Assembly: GCF_000221045.1 (NCBI RefSeq)
Contig: NC_015856.1
Span: 3,678,542 to 3,742,541 of the forward strand
Direction of reading: 5' to 3'
Origin: Collimonas fungivorans Ter331
GTDB taxonomy: Bacteria; Pseudomonadota; Gammaproteobacteria; Burkholderiales; Burkholderiaceae_D
DNA length: 64,000 nucleotides
Numbering within the stretch: position 1 is the first letter of the stretch; each line of letters begins with the position of its first letter. The translations under genes were made by a program, and so were the position numbers. Below are positions 34,697 through 43,403 of this stretch, one piece after another. The notes under the pieces were generated by a model. The model saw only the letters and a list, made by a program, of their open reading frames with translations. It was not told the DNA's origin and ran no database searches.

Positions 34697-35066
34697 GACA
34701 AGTCCTTTGTAAAGATGAGCTTGGAGTCAGATGCGAACAGTTGGCGCCGATGCAAACACGCCGTGCCGACAGACCGCAAGATCGATTTATCGTACCGACA
34801 CGCAATCAAGGTTAATGGCAAATCCGGATCAGTTTTGTGCGCTAGGCAACTTAGCGCATCGCCCCCGAAAAATTGCGCTATCCCTTTATGCATGCGGCTT
34901 TCCGGCCGATTTTCGGCCCCACGGCGGATATGGCCAGGCACTAAAACTACAGATTCAAACTTTACATTCGCGGAATTTTGCACAAAGATATAAGCGTCAG
35001 CAGTTCATTTTTCATTTTTTGATGGTGGCGGTTTTGACATGCCGGCCCCCATCCGATGGAGAGAAT
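34697..35066. other. Intergenic region, no gene seen
   Basis: 370 bp between divergent genes for two exported proteins. Open frames here lack ribosome binding sites and protein-like composition. Nothing else is seen. Confidence 0.3.
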
Positions 35067-35288
35067 ATGTTACTTAAACACACACTTATCGTTACAGCAA
35101 TTGCCATGATCGCGGTCAGCGGGTGTAAAAAAACGGATGACCCTAATGCTCCTGCCACAGCCACTCCGCCGGCAACCCAGCAAGCAATGCCCCCAGTGGC
35201 TCCGCCAGCTCCCGCACCGTCGGCTCCTGACGCTACGCCGGCCGCACCGGCCACACCAGCTGCATCGGGCGCCAGTTCTGGCACCTAA
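35067..35288 (+). CDS. Small Pro/Ala-rich lipoprotein
   Basis: 73 residues from ATG 35067, preceded by GGAGAG. The signal peptide ends in the lipobox IAVSGC, followed by KKTDD and then about 45 residues of Pro-Ala-Thr repeats (ATATPPATQQAMPPVAPPAP). A lipid-anchored, disordered spacer is likely. No function is known. Confidence 0.65.
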   Translation: MLLKHTLIVTAIAMIAVSGCKKTDDPNAPATATPPATQQAMPPVAPPAPAPSAPDATPAAPATPAASGASSGT

Positions 35289-35474
35289 CCCAGCAGACCG
35301 CGGTTGGCGCCACAGGCGTCAACCGCATTTTTTCAAGCTGGATACCTATCCGGTCTGGCTCTTGTGTCAGTGCATTCCTACAGCAGAAGAAGATAAGCGC
35401 TGATTTCGAAAATCCTCCTGCAGTGCAATTATCAATACACAGCGGTACAAACCACATCCTCAAAGGAGATGGCG

Positions 35475-36335
35475 ATGGCTTACGTATTGAACAATTGCGA
35501 CACCTTGAAAAAAAGCGCGAAAAATAACACAGCGGTGCTGTCGGTTCTCCGCCGGGATGGCATGGGCGAAGTGATCCAGCCGGGGACGCAAAACCTCACC
35601 TCGCTCCGTATTGCCGGCCTGTATGGCCACAATCCCTTGCAAAACCACATACTCGATGCCTTGCCGTCTGAAGATTTCCGGCGCTTGCTGCCGCATCTCG
35701 AATTTGTCGCGATGCCGTTCGGCATGACGGTTTGCGAAGCGGATAGCCAGATACGCCATATCTATTTCCTCACCAGCAGCATCATTTCCCTGCTGCATGA
35801 CATGAAAGACGGCAGCTCGGCCGAAACTGCCGTGATCGGCAACGAAGGCGCACTGGGCGTGACCTTGTTCATGGGCGGCGGCAAGAGCCTGAACCGGGCG
35901 ACCGTGAAAAGCGCGGGGTACGGATTCCGCCTGAAGGCCAGTATGCTGACGGAAGAATTCGCTCGCGGCGGCGCCTTGCAGCAGCTATTGCTGCGCTATA
36001 CCCAGACCCTGCTTGCGCAAATGTCGCAAACTGCCGTGTGCAATCGCCATCACAGCGTGCCGCAGCAGTTGTGCCGCACCCTGCTGCTGACGCTGGATCG
36101 CCTGCCTGGCAATGAAATCAGCGTTACGCAAAGCTCGATAGCCGCAATGCTGGGCGTGCGGCGCGAATCCATCGCTGAAGCGGCCGGCAAACTGCAAGAG
36201 GACGGCTTGATCCAATACGCGCGCGGACACCTGACCGTGCTGGACCGGGATGGCCTGGAAGCGCGGGCGTGCGAATGCTACCTGGGACTGAAGCACGACT
36301 ATCACGAAACGCTCTGCGAGAAAAAGGTCTCATAG
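35475..36335 (+). CDS. Crp/Fnr-family transcriptional regulator
   Basis: 286 residues from ATG 35475, six bases after AAAGGAG. The cyclic-nucleotide-like beta-barrel (LLPHLEFVAMPFGMTVCEADSQIRHIYFLTSSIISLLH) lacks the cAMP-binding R-S pair. The HTH is ISVTQSSIAAMLGVRRESIAEAAGKLQEDGLI. This matches a proteobacterial subgroup with Cys- and Met-rich sensors and unknown ligands. The N-terminal ~50 residues are an unusual extension. It is followed by a histidine kinase gene, but the two are not obviously linked. Confidence 0.85.
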   Translation: MAYVLNNCDTLKKSAKNNTAVLSVLRRDGMGEVIQPGTQNLTSLRIAGLYGHNPLQNHILDALPSEDFRRLLPHLEFVAMPFGMTVCEADSQIRHIYFLTSSIISLLHDMKDGSSAETAVIGNEGALGVTLFMGGGKSLNRATVKSAGYGFRLKASMLTEEFARGGALQQLLLRYTQTLLAQMSQTAVCNRHHSVPQQLCRTLLLTLDRLPGNEISVTQSSIAAMLGVRRESIAEAAGKLQEDGLIQYARGHLTVLDRDGLEARACECYLGLKHDYHETLCEKKVS

Positions 36336-36521
36336 GACATCGTCTGCCATACATACACTCCACGTGCCCCATTTTCCCCAGGCATGCCCCAAAGGGCACC
36401 TCAGGCTCCGCTTGTGCGCCGGCGCCGTTGAGGTACACTTGGCTGGCGTCGGGACAAAAAGAGAGGGGCCATATACCCTTGTCCGATAGGAAATCGTTAT
36501 TCCACTGCCAATGAAAAGATT

Positions 36522-37916
36522 GTGAAAAGAACATTCCATCATTCTTTGCCAGCCTTCATCACGATCATCTTCGCCCTCTGCGCTGTCATCCTGGCCGGCA
36601 ACGCCATCAGTCTCTATAACAACCTGCTGTCCCTGCGCAACACCAATAGCTGGATAGAACATTCCTGGGACGTAAAAGACCGCCTGAAAAACGTCAATGT
36701 GCTGATCATGGACGCGGAAAGCAGCTTGCGCGGCTATTATTTATCCGGCAATAAAACCTACCTGGGCCCCTGGCTGACAGCCCAGAAGAAAATCGAGCCC
36801 GAATTCAAGGCCATGGCTGAACTGCTGAAGGACAATCCGGTCCAGAGCAAAAACCTGGTCGAGCTGAAAGCGCTGTTCGACAAAAAAATCCAGCTGATGA
36901 AGGAAGGCCTCGCCGCATTCAACGACGGCGGACTGGAACAGATAGTGATGCTGGCGAAAACCGGGGAAGGCCGCAGCACCATGGATGAAATCCGCCTGCA
37001 GGTGGTCGTCATGGAAAGCGAAGAGAATGCCCTGCTGGCCGCGCGCAGCGGCAGATTCTACCAGCGCTACCAGATTGCGGTGGCGGTCGGCATGGCAATC
37101 AATATCATGGCCCTGCTGGTGCTGGTCCTGTTTTACCAGCTGATCGCCCGCAGCTTTTTCAAAAGGCTGGCGGCAGAAGGCGAGCTGAAAGCCAGCAACG
37201 AACATCTTGAGGCACGCGTCCTGGCGCGCACGGAACAGCTGTCGATTTTGTCGCGGCACCTGATCAATGTATCGGAACAGGAAAAGGCCAAGCTGGCGCG
37301 CGAGCTGCACGATGAGCTGGGCTCCAACCTTACCGTGCTCGCCATGGATATTTCGATGGTGACCGAAAAGCTGCGGCCAACCGAGCCGGAACTGGCTGAG
37401 CGCCTGCAGCGCGCCAGCGCCACGATCAAGACCACGATCGGCCTGAAACGCCGCATCATAGAAAATTTGCGGCCCAGCGTTTTGGATACCATGGGATTGG
37501 CGGCCTCTTTGATGGAACAGGCCAGCGAATTTGAAAAGATCAGCAGCCTGCAGGTGAATACCGATATCTCCGATGAGTTTGACAAAATCGATCCGTCATC
37601 GGCGATTGCCCTGTTCCGCGTTGCCCAGGAAGCCCTGACCAATATCGCCAAATATGCGCAGGCGACGCAGGTCTGGATCTCGCTGCGGGCGGCGGACCAA
37701 GGGCTGCGCCTGCTGATTGCCGATGACGGCATCGGCATTACAGCGGAAGCGTTAAAAAAATCGAAATCGCATGGCGTGATCGGCATGCGCGAACGGATGC
37801 TGCTGCTTGGCGGGAACCTGACGGTGACCGCTGCCGCAAACGGCAGGGGCACCGTGATTGATGCCTACCTCCCTTTCAACCCGGCGGCGCAAGCTGACGC
37901 CTCGGTCGCCGGATAA
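36522..37916 (+). CDS. Orphan membrane histidine kinase with CHASE3-type sensor (HisKA_3)
   Basis: 464 residues, GTG start. Span 1 is about 10-32. A helical CHASE3-like periplasmic domain follows, about 35-180 (MDAESSLRGYYLSGNKTYLGPW is its hallmark). Span 2 is about 184-208 and a coiled linker runs to 245. HisKA_3 has the phospho-acceptor in ARELHDELGSNL (His263). The ATPase domain has FRVAQEALTNIAKYAQATQVWI (N box) and IADDGIGI (G1), with GVIGMRERMLLLGG near the end. This is the NarX/DegS class, which pairs with NarL-type regulators, but none is adjacent. Confidence 0.9.
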   Translation: MKRTFHHSLPAFITIIFALCAVILAGNAISLYNNLLSLRNTNSWIEHSWDVKDRLKNVNVLIMDAESSLRGYYLSGNKTYLGPWLTAQKKIEPEFKAMAELLKDNPVQSKNLVELKALFDKKIQLMKEGLAAFNDGGLEQIVMLAKTGEGRSTMDEIRLQVVVMESEENALLAARSGRFYQRYQIAVAVGMAINIMALLVLVLFYQLIARSFFKRLAAEGELKASNEHLEARVLARTEQLSILSRHLINVSEQEKAKLARELHDELGSNLTVLAMDISMVTEKLRPTEPELAERLQRASATIKTTIGLKRRIIENLRPSVLDTMGLAASLMEQASEFEKISSLQVNTDISDEFDKIDPSSAIALFRVAQEALTNIAKYAQATQVWISLRAADQGLRLLIADDGIGITAEALKKSKSHGVIGMRERMLLLGGNLTVTAAANGRGTVIDAYLPFNPAAQADASVAG

Positions 37917-37925
37917 GGACAGACC

Positions 37926-38075
37926 CTACATGGGCTTTTGCCCGTTGATAACCCGCAGCAGCACCATGATGATGGCGACCACCAGCAAAACATGGATGAA
38001 GCCGCCGATTGTATAAGACGTGACCAATCCAATCAGCCACAAGATGACAAGCACTACAGCGATGGTATACAGCAT
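37926..38075 (-). CDS. Lmo0937-family small membrane protein
   Basis: 49 residues: MLYTIAVVLVILWLIGLV, then SYTIGGFIHVLLVVAIIMVLLRV. The two-span pattern with L-W-x-x-G-x-x-x-x-x-x-x-G-G-x-x-H-x-L-L matches the Lmo0937 family, often stress-induced. The function is unknown. It ends nine bases from the convergent kinase gene. Confidence 0.8.
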   Translation of the reverse strand: MLYTIAVVLVILWLIGLVTSYTIGGFIHVLLVVAIIMVLLRVINGQKPM

Positions 38076-38323
38076 GGCTGCCTCCGTTATTGTCCCACCA
38101 GGATTACCTTGTCCGTCGCAAACGACAGACAAGGACAATGGCTCGCTGCGAGGACAGTACTGCCTGTTCCTCGTTATGCAAGAGCCCTTGAACAAATCGT
38201 AGTATCGGAAGAGCCGGACCGATATCAGAGCAATGCTGATAACTGTGTAGGAAAGAGTGAAGCAACTCGCCAGCTTGCTGCAACGGCCGGCTGGCATGGA
38301 CCGCCAGCCGCCGTTACCTGTCG

Positions 38324-40504
38324 TCAGTCGGCTGACGGTTCAGGTGGATTGCCGGCCACCGCGCCCGGCGCCAGGTGCATATCCAGCACCTTGGTCAGAA
38401 AACCCCAGCGATCGGCCACTTCCTCGATCTGCTTCGAGGTCGGCTTGCCGGCGCCATGCCCGGCCTTGGTGTCGATGCGTATCAGCACCGGCGCCGCGCC
38501 CGCTTGGTCGGCCTGCTCGGTGGCGGCAAACTTGAAGCTGTGGGCCGGCACCACGCGGTCATCGTGGTCGGCGGTAGTCACCAGCGTGGCCGGATAGCAG
38601 GTGCCCGGCTTCAGGTTGTGCAGCGGCGAGTAGGCATACAAAGCCTTGAACTCGTCGGCGTTATCGGAAGAACCGTAATCCGAAGTCCAGCCCCAGCCGA
38701 TGGTGAATTTATGGAAGCGCAGCATGTCCATCACGCCGACCGCAGGGATCGCCGCGGCAAACAGGTCCGGCCGTTGCACCATGGTGGCGCCGACCAGCAG
38801 GCCGCCGTTGCTGCCGCCGCCGATTGCCAGTTTCTGCGGCGAGGTATATTGATTGGCGATCAGCCACTGCGCCGCGCCGATGAAATCGTCGAACACGTTT
38901 TGCTTCTGCAGCTTGGTGCCGGCTTCATGCCAGGCTTTGCCGTACTCGCCGCCGCCGCGCAGGTTGGGCAAGGCATACACACCGCCCATTTCCATCCAGG
39001 CCAGGTTAGGCACCGAGAACGCCGGCGTCAGAGAAATGTTGAAGCCGCCGTAACCGTAGAGATAAGTCGGGTTGCTGCCGTCCAGCTTCAAGCCTTTTTT
39101 GGAGACGATGAACATCGGCACTCGGGTGCCGTCCTTGCTGCTGTAGAAAACCTGGCGCGTCTCGAAAGCGCTCGGATCGAAATCGACCTTCGGCTGCCGG
39201 TACAGGCTGCTCTTGCCGCTGGCCACGTCATACCGGTAAATGGAGGCTGGCGTGGTAAAGCTGGTAAACGAATAGAAGGTTTCCTTGTCGTGGCGCTTGC
39301 CGCCGAAACCGCTGGCCGAGCCTATCCCAGGCAAGTCGACCTCGCGCACCAGCTTGCCGTCCAGCGTGAATACCTTGACCTGGCTGCGCGCGTCTTTCAG
39401 GTAATCCAGCACCAGGCGCTGGTCGACCACGTTCGCTCCCTGCAAGGTTTGCTCGGCCTCGGGCACGATCACCTGCCATTTTTCGGCTTCGGGATGGCGC
39501 GTGTCGATCGCGATGATCCGGCCCTTGGGCGCGTCTTTGTTGGAGTTGAACAGGAACACCGGACCATCGTTGTCGATGAAATCGTAAGAGGCATCGAAAT
39601 CGTCGAGCAGCGGCAGCATTTTTGCGTCTTTCTTGCCCAGCTCCTTGTAGTACACGCGATTCTTTTGTTCTGTGCCTTGCGAAATGCTGACGATCAGGTA
39701 TTTGCCGTCGTCGGTGACATGGCCGGCGAAACCCCACTCCTTCTGATCCGGCCTGTCGTAGACCAGGACATCGTTGTCTTGTGAAGTGCCGAGTTTATGG
39801 AAGTACAGTTTCTGGAAATAATTGACGTCGGCCAGTTTGGTGGCTTCTTTCGGTGCGTCGTAACGGCTGTAGAAAAAGCCGGAGCTGTCGTGGGCCCAGG
39901 ATGCGCCCGAGAATTTTACCCACTGCAAATGGTCGGCAGTGTCTTTGCCGCTGTCGATATCGCGCACTTTCCATTCGTTCCAGTCGGAGCCGGAAGCGGC
40001 TGTGCCGTAGGCCAGGTATTTGCCGTTCGGGCTGACCGCAATGCCTGCCAGCGCCACCGTGCCGTCCGTCGCCAGCTTGTTCGGATCGAGCAGCAGGCGC
40101 GGCTCGTCGTCGAGTTGCTTGACGGTGTATAACACTGCCTGGTTTTGCAGGCCGTCGTTACGGTTGAAAAAGTAACGCCCGCCTTCCTTGAAGGGCACGC
40201 TGAAGCGTTCGAAATTCCACAGCTTGGTGAGCCGCTCGCGTATCGCTGCGCGCGCCGGGATTTTTTCGAGGAAACCTTGGGTCAGCGCGTTTTGCGCTTC
40301 TATCCAAGCCTTGGTATCGTCGCTGTTGCCGTTTTCCAGCCAGCGGTAAGGGTCGGCTACCTTGACGCCGTGATAATCGTCTACCTGGTCGGTTTTTTTG
40401 CTGACCGGATAAGTCAGGGCCTGGCCGCCTGCAGGGCATTGCTGGGCGATGCTGCCGCCGCTGACGAGGATCGCGGATAGAGTTAGTGCGTGTTTGAGGT
40501 GCAT
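38324..40504 (-). CDS. Prolyl oligopeptidase (S9A), exported
   Basis: 726 residues, the family length (about 710) plus a signal peptide (MHLKHALTLSAILVSGGSIAQQ). The seven-bladed propeller opens with YPVSKKTDQVDDYHGVKVADPYRWLEN. The C-terminal hydrolase has IGGGSNGGLLVGATMVQRPDLF (nucleophile Ser), DHDDRVVPAHSFK (Asp) and AGHGAGKPTSK (His). It cuts short peptides after proline. Its export points to periplasmic peptide breakdown, in line with the peptide transporter at 48-60 kb. Confidence 0.95.
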   Translation of the reverse strand: MHLKHALTLSAILVSGGSIAQQCPAGGQALTYPVSKKTDQVDDYHGVKVADPYRWLENGNSDDTKAWIEAQNALTQGFLEKIPARAAIRERLTKLWNFERFSVPFKEGGRYFFNRNDGLQNQAVLYTVKQLDDEPRLLLDPNKLATDGTVALAGIAVSPNGKYLAYGTAASGSDWNEWKVRDIDSGKDTADHLQWVKFSGASWAHDSSGFFYSRYDAPKEATKLADVNYFQKLYFHKLGTSQDNDVLVYDRPDQKEWGFAGHVTDDGKYLIVSISQGTEQKNRVYYKELGKKDAKMLPLLDDFDASYDFIDNDGPVFLFNSNKDAPKGRIIAIDTRHPEAEKWQVIVPEAEQTLQGANVVDQRLVLDYLKDARSQVKVFTLDGKLVREVDLPGIGSASGFGGKRHDKETFYSFTSFTTPASIYRYDVASGKSSLYRQPKVDFDPSAFETRQVFYSSKDGTRVPMFIVSKKGLKLDGSNPTYLYGYGGFNISLTPAFSVPNLAWMEMGGVYALPNLRGGGEYGKAWHEAGTKLQKQNVFDDFIGAAQWLIANQYTSPQKLAIGGGSNGGLLVGATMVQRPDLFAAAIPAVGVMDMLRFHKFTIGWGWTSDYGSSDNADEFKALYAYSPLHNLKPGTCYPATLVTTADHDDRVVPAHSFKFAATEQADQAGAAPVLIRIDTKAGHGAGKPTSKQIEEVADRWGFLTKVLDMHLAPGAVAGNPPEPSAD

Positions 40505-40832
40505 GTTTTGTCCGTTGTGATTTGGGTGAAATCAGGTGAGCAAAGCTGAAAAATACGCCGGTGGCTGGTGGCTGCGGCGTAAGGGAAGCAAATTATCATC
40601 GATTGCAGCCGACGCCAATCTGGAGCGGCAGGCGGTGATGCAATGCGGGAAAAACAGGCTGCGGCTGACGCTCTGGGAATTTCTCCAAAATCGATAAAAC
40701 ACCTCTGCCATGTTACTTTTTCAAAAACAAATATGTTATCTTATGTTGCCAAAAGTAACTCAATGTATATAAACACCACTCTTTAAAGGAAAGATGTGTT
40801 TCCCGTTTTTTGGAGACAAAAAAAATAACACC
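40505..40832 (+). promoter_or_regulatory. Intergenic control region with inverted repeat
   Basis: 328 bp. GTTACTTTT (40712-40720) and AAAAGTAAC (40751-40759) form a 9-bp inverted repeat with a 30-bp spacer in AT-rich DNA just upstream of TATATAA (40766-40772) and the lipoprotein gene. It is a candidate operator. No ORF is seen. Confidence 0.35.
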
Positions 40833-41060
40833 ATGAAAAAACTATTCTTTTGCGCTTTCATCCTCCCTCTTCTATCCGCATGCGCCAGTTCCGATACGGA
40901 TTCGAATACAGCGTCAAGTACTGAAGAATCCACCTACGTCACCGGCAGCAATCTGCCGGTCAAGAAATCCAAGGCGACGAATGTCAAAGTACTCTCCGGC
41001 GAGGAAGCAGCAAATATGCGGGCAAACGGCGCGATGCAGCAGCGTGCCGGTCAAAACTGA
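40833..41060 (+). CDS. Small lipoprotein
   Basis: 75 residues: MKKLFFCAFILPLLSAC with lipobox LLSAC, then a Ser/Thr/Asp-rich linker and VKKSKATNVKVLSGEEAANMRANGAMQQR. The ATG at 40833 was chosen because the signal peptide starts there; a longer frame to 40794 would disrupt it. It resembles small conserved lipoproteins of betaproteobacteria with unknown function. It is followed by a strong bidirectional terminator. Confidence 0.7.
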   Translation: MKKLFFCAFILPLLSACASSDTDSNTASSTEESTYVTGSNLPVKKSKATNVKVLSGEEAANMRANGAMQQRAGQN

Positions 41061-41090
41061 TCCACGGCTTCAACAAATGTCGGTCCCATG

Positions 41091-41135
41091 AAAGACAGGG
41101 TCGTTTGCACATCAAATGCAAACGACCCTGTCTTT
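41091..41135. terminator. Bidirectional terminator
   Basis: A 19-bp perfect stem (AAAGACAGGGTCGTTTGCA and its complement) with a 7-nt loop and T/A tracts on both sides. It serves the lipoprotein gene and the convergent TPR/ton operon. Confidence 0.92.
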
Positions 41136-41164
41136 TTTAATGGATCAATTGTTCCCTGCGCAGA

Positions 41165-42442
41165 TCAGTTGAGGGGATGGTTGACCTGGACTATCCACAA
41201 GCGCGCCAGATCGGCAACGCTATCGGTGCCTTGCACCGATTTGAACGCCTGGATCGCCTTGTCTTTCTGTCCCGCCAGCTGATAAGCGATGCCCATGTGC
41301 AGCTTGGCTTCCTCAGGACGTTTGAGGCCACCCTTCTTCAGGCCGTTTTCCATCAGCGCCAGGCCTTTGTCAAACTGGCCTGCCGTGACCAGCGCATAGC
41401 CAAGATTGAGCTGGCCGGTGCCTTCTTTGCTGGCGTTGACCGAAGCTTCGCTCTGCGCCATGCTCTTCTGGTCATCCGCCATGCCTTTGTTGGCCTGGTC
41501 GCGCAGGCGCTTTTGCTTGGCTGCTTCCGGGCCGCTGCCCAGGATGCCAGACTGGTAGCCTTTGTCCAATATGGTTTTTGCTTCGGCCGGGAAACCTCCC
41601 AGCAACGCCAGTTGCGCGACGTCGGTGAATTCGACGCTGGTTTGCAACTGCACGGCGGCGGCCTTGAGGCGATACAAATCCAGTGTCAAATTATCGGGAA
41701 AGCCCGGCTTGCTCTGCACCCGGCTGAGTATGTCGATCCAATACTCTTTCTTTGGATAATAGGTATTGAGCTTTTCCAGCGAGCTCAGGTATGCAGGCTT
41801 GTCGTTGGTCTTGAGTGCGCAACTGACCAGCAGCTTCAGGTCTTGCTCGCGCGGCGTCTTGCCGGCGCTTTCATCCGCCGCGATGTCTTTTTGCAGTTCG
41901 CTGGTGGCGCGCGCGATGTCGTTGCTGAGGTAGTAGGACTGGATCAGCAGTGTCCGCGTTTGCGCATCGTTGCCGCCCTCTTTCAGCGAGCGCGATAGCC
42001 AGGTGATAGCCTTCGGATAGTCTTCCGCGTCGTAGTACAGGCTGCCCAGCGCGCGCACGATCTTGGCTTGCTCGTCCGGGGCAAGGCGTCCGGAAGCAAC
42101 CACTGCTTCAAACGAACTGCCTGCCAGCTTGGTATCGCCGGCGCGTGCTGCGGTGGCGCCGCGCAGGCGGTCTATGGAATAGATTTCGTAAGGAGTCTTG
42201 TTAGCGACGGCATCGGTTTCAGCGATCTTGGCAAGCGCCTCTTTGTATTTTTCTTCTTTGATGAGAGCTTGCGCCGCCTGCAATGGCGTACCTATTTCCG
42301 GGCGCACTGTCTCGGCTTTGGCGCTGTCATCCGCGGCATGGGCCAACGGAGCAAGGCCAGCCATTGGAAGGGCCGTGGTCAGGCCCACTGCTGCCAACAA
42401 CATGAAAATTGGTGCAAACCGTAGTTTTGGTAATTTGGACAT
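41165..42442 (-). CDS. Exported TPR-repeat protein of the Ton cluster
   Basis: 425 residues from ATG 42442. The signal peptide is MSKLPKLRFAPIFMLLAAVG...LAHA-AD. Tetratricopeptide-like repeats run through the rest (for example ALGSLYYDAEDYPKAITWLSRSLKEGG, LNLGYALVTAGQFDKGLALMENGLKKG and AYQLAGQKDKAIQAFKSV). It is the last gene after two exbD genes, separated by a hairpin, a place where other bacteria also keep a TPR partner of TonB systems. It may scaffold the periplasmic face of the complex. Confidence 0.85.
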   Translation of the reverse strand: MSKLPKLRFAPIFMLLAAVGLTTALPMAGLAPLAHAADDSAKAETVRPEIGTPLQAAQALIKEEKYKEALAKIAETDAVANKTPYEIYSIDRLRGATAARAGDTKLAGSSFEAVVASGRLAPDEQAKIVRALGSLYYDAEDYPKAITWLSRSLKEGGNDAQTRTLLIQSYYLSNDIARATSELQKDIAADESAGKTPREQDLKLLVSCALKTNDKPAYLSSLEKLNTYYPKKEYWIDILSRVQSKPGFPDNLTLDLYRLKAAAVQLQTSVEFTDVAQLALLGGFPAEAKTILDKGYQSGILGSGPEAAKQKRLRDQANKGMADDQKSMAQSEASVNASKEGTGQLNLGYALVTAGQFDKGLALMENGLKKGGLKRPEEAKLHMGIAYQLAGQKDKAIQAFKSVQGTDSVADLARLWIVQVNHPLN

Positions 42443-42466
42443 AGCGATTCTTTCAATCGAAAAAAC

Positions 42467-42500
42467 GAAAATAGGCAGGGGTATGACCCTGCCTATTTTC
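42467..42500 (-). terminator. Hairpin between exbD2 and the TPR gene
   Basis: GAAAATAGGCAGGG/CCCTGCCTATTTTC, a 14-bp perfect stem with a GTATGA loop, 25 bp after the exbD2 stop. On the minus strand it ends in TTTTCGTTTTTT. It probably attenuates transcription into the TPR gene. Confidence 0.8.
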
Positions 42501-42524
42501 TGGTGCAAAAACAAATGCTATTGA

Positions 42525-42959
42525 TTACTCCATGAACTGCTCGTTGCCGACGATGCCGATCTTGGTGACGCCCAGCCGCTGCGCCGACGCCATCACGGCA
42601 GCCACCGACTTGTACTCCACCAGCTTGTTCGGCCGCAGGTGCACTTCATCGATATTGCCGCCGGCAACCACCGTTTTCAGGCGGTCTTCCAGCTCGGCAC
42701 GGTTCGCCATCGGCGTACCGTTCCACATCACTGTGCCGGTCGGATCGATGTCCACCGTGTCGACCACCGGCAAGGCCAGCGGCGGCGGCGGATTACCGGT
42801 CGGCATGTTCAGCTTGATCGCGTGATTCTGGATCGGAATCGTGATGATCAGCATGATGATCAGCACCAGCATGACGTCGATCAGCGGCGTCATGTTCATT
42901 TCCATCATCGGTTCCGGATCATTGGCGTTGCCGCCCGAAGAACCTACATTCATACCCAT
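42525..42959 (-). CDS. exbD: ExbD-type biopolymer transporter, second copy
   Basis: 144 residues from ATG 42959, with GGAG nine bases upstream. EMNMTPLIDVMLVLIIMLIITIP carries the essential membrane Asp of ExbD/TolR, followed by the periplasmic domain (LRPNKLVEYKSVAAVMASAQRLGVTKIGIVGNEQF). It harnesses proton flow with ExbB to energise TonB. It differs from the first ExbD in its linker (MPTGNPPPPLALPVV), which suggests division of labour. Confidence 0.93.
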   Translation of the reverse strand: MGMNVGSSGGNANDPEPMMEMNMTPLIDVMLVLIIMLIITIPIQNHAIKLNMPTGNPPPPLALPVVDTVDIDPTGTVMWNGTPMANRAELEDRLKTVVAGGNIDEVHLRPNKLVEYKSVAAVMASAQRLGVTKIGIVGNEQFME

Positions 42960-42972
42960 TGCAATACTCCTA

Positions 42973-43401
42973 TCAGTTGCGTGCCGGCGGTTCGGTAATG
43001 AAACCGATTTTCGCAATGCCCGCCCGTTGCGCCGTCAGGATCACCTTGCCGATATATTCGTACTTGGTTTGCTGATCGCCACGGATATGCAGTTCCGGTT
43101 GCGGCACAACGACTGCCACTTCCTTCAGCTTGGCCAGCAAGGTCGCGGTATTCGGCACCAGTTGCTCGTTCCAGAACATGTCGCCTTGCTTATTGACCGC
43201 CAGGTTGATGTTCTCCGGCTTGGTTTTATAAGGTTCGTCGAATTCGTTCGGCAGCTTCACTGGAATCGTATGCGTCACCACCGGAATCGTGATCAGGAAG
43301 ATGATCAGCAAGACCAACATGACGTCCACCAGCGGCGTCGTGTTGATCGTGCCGATCACTTCGTCTTCATCCCCATCGGGAGAGCCGAGTGACATCGCCA
43401 T
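42973..43401 (-). CDS. exbD: ExbD-type biopolymer transporter, first copy
   Basis: 142 residues. INTTPLVDVMLVLLIIFLITIPVV holds the membrane Asp, and the periplasmic part ends with GKVILTAQRAGIAKIGFITEPP. It starts two bases after the exbB stop and is followed 13 bases later by a second exbD. Paired ExbDs are known in Xanthomonas-type Ton systems, where one is dispensable for iron uptake. Confidence 0.93.
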   Translation of the reverse strand: MAMSLGSPDGDEDEVIGTINTTPLVDVMLVLLIIFLITIPVVTHTIPVKLPNEFDEPYKTKPENINLAVNKQGDMFWNEQLVPNTATLLAKLKEVAVVVPQPELHIRGDQQTKYEYIGKVILTAQRAGIAKIGFITEPPARN

Positions 43402-43403
43402 GA

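Noticed and set aside
38375-39784. 469-codon plus frame opposite prolyl oligopeptidase
   Set aside because: Antisense of a conserved catalytic domain; no start signal or family.
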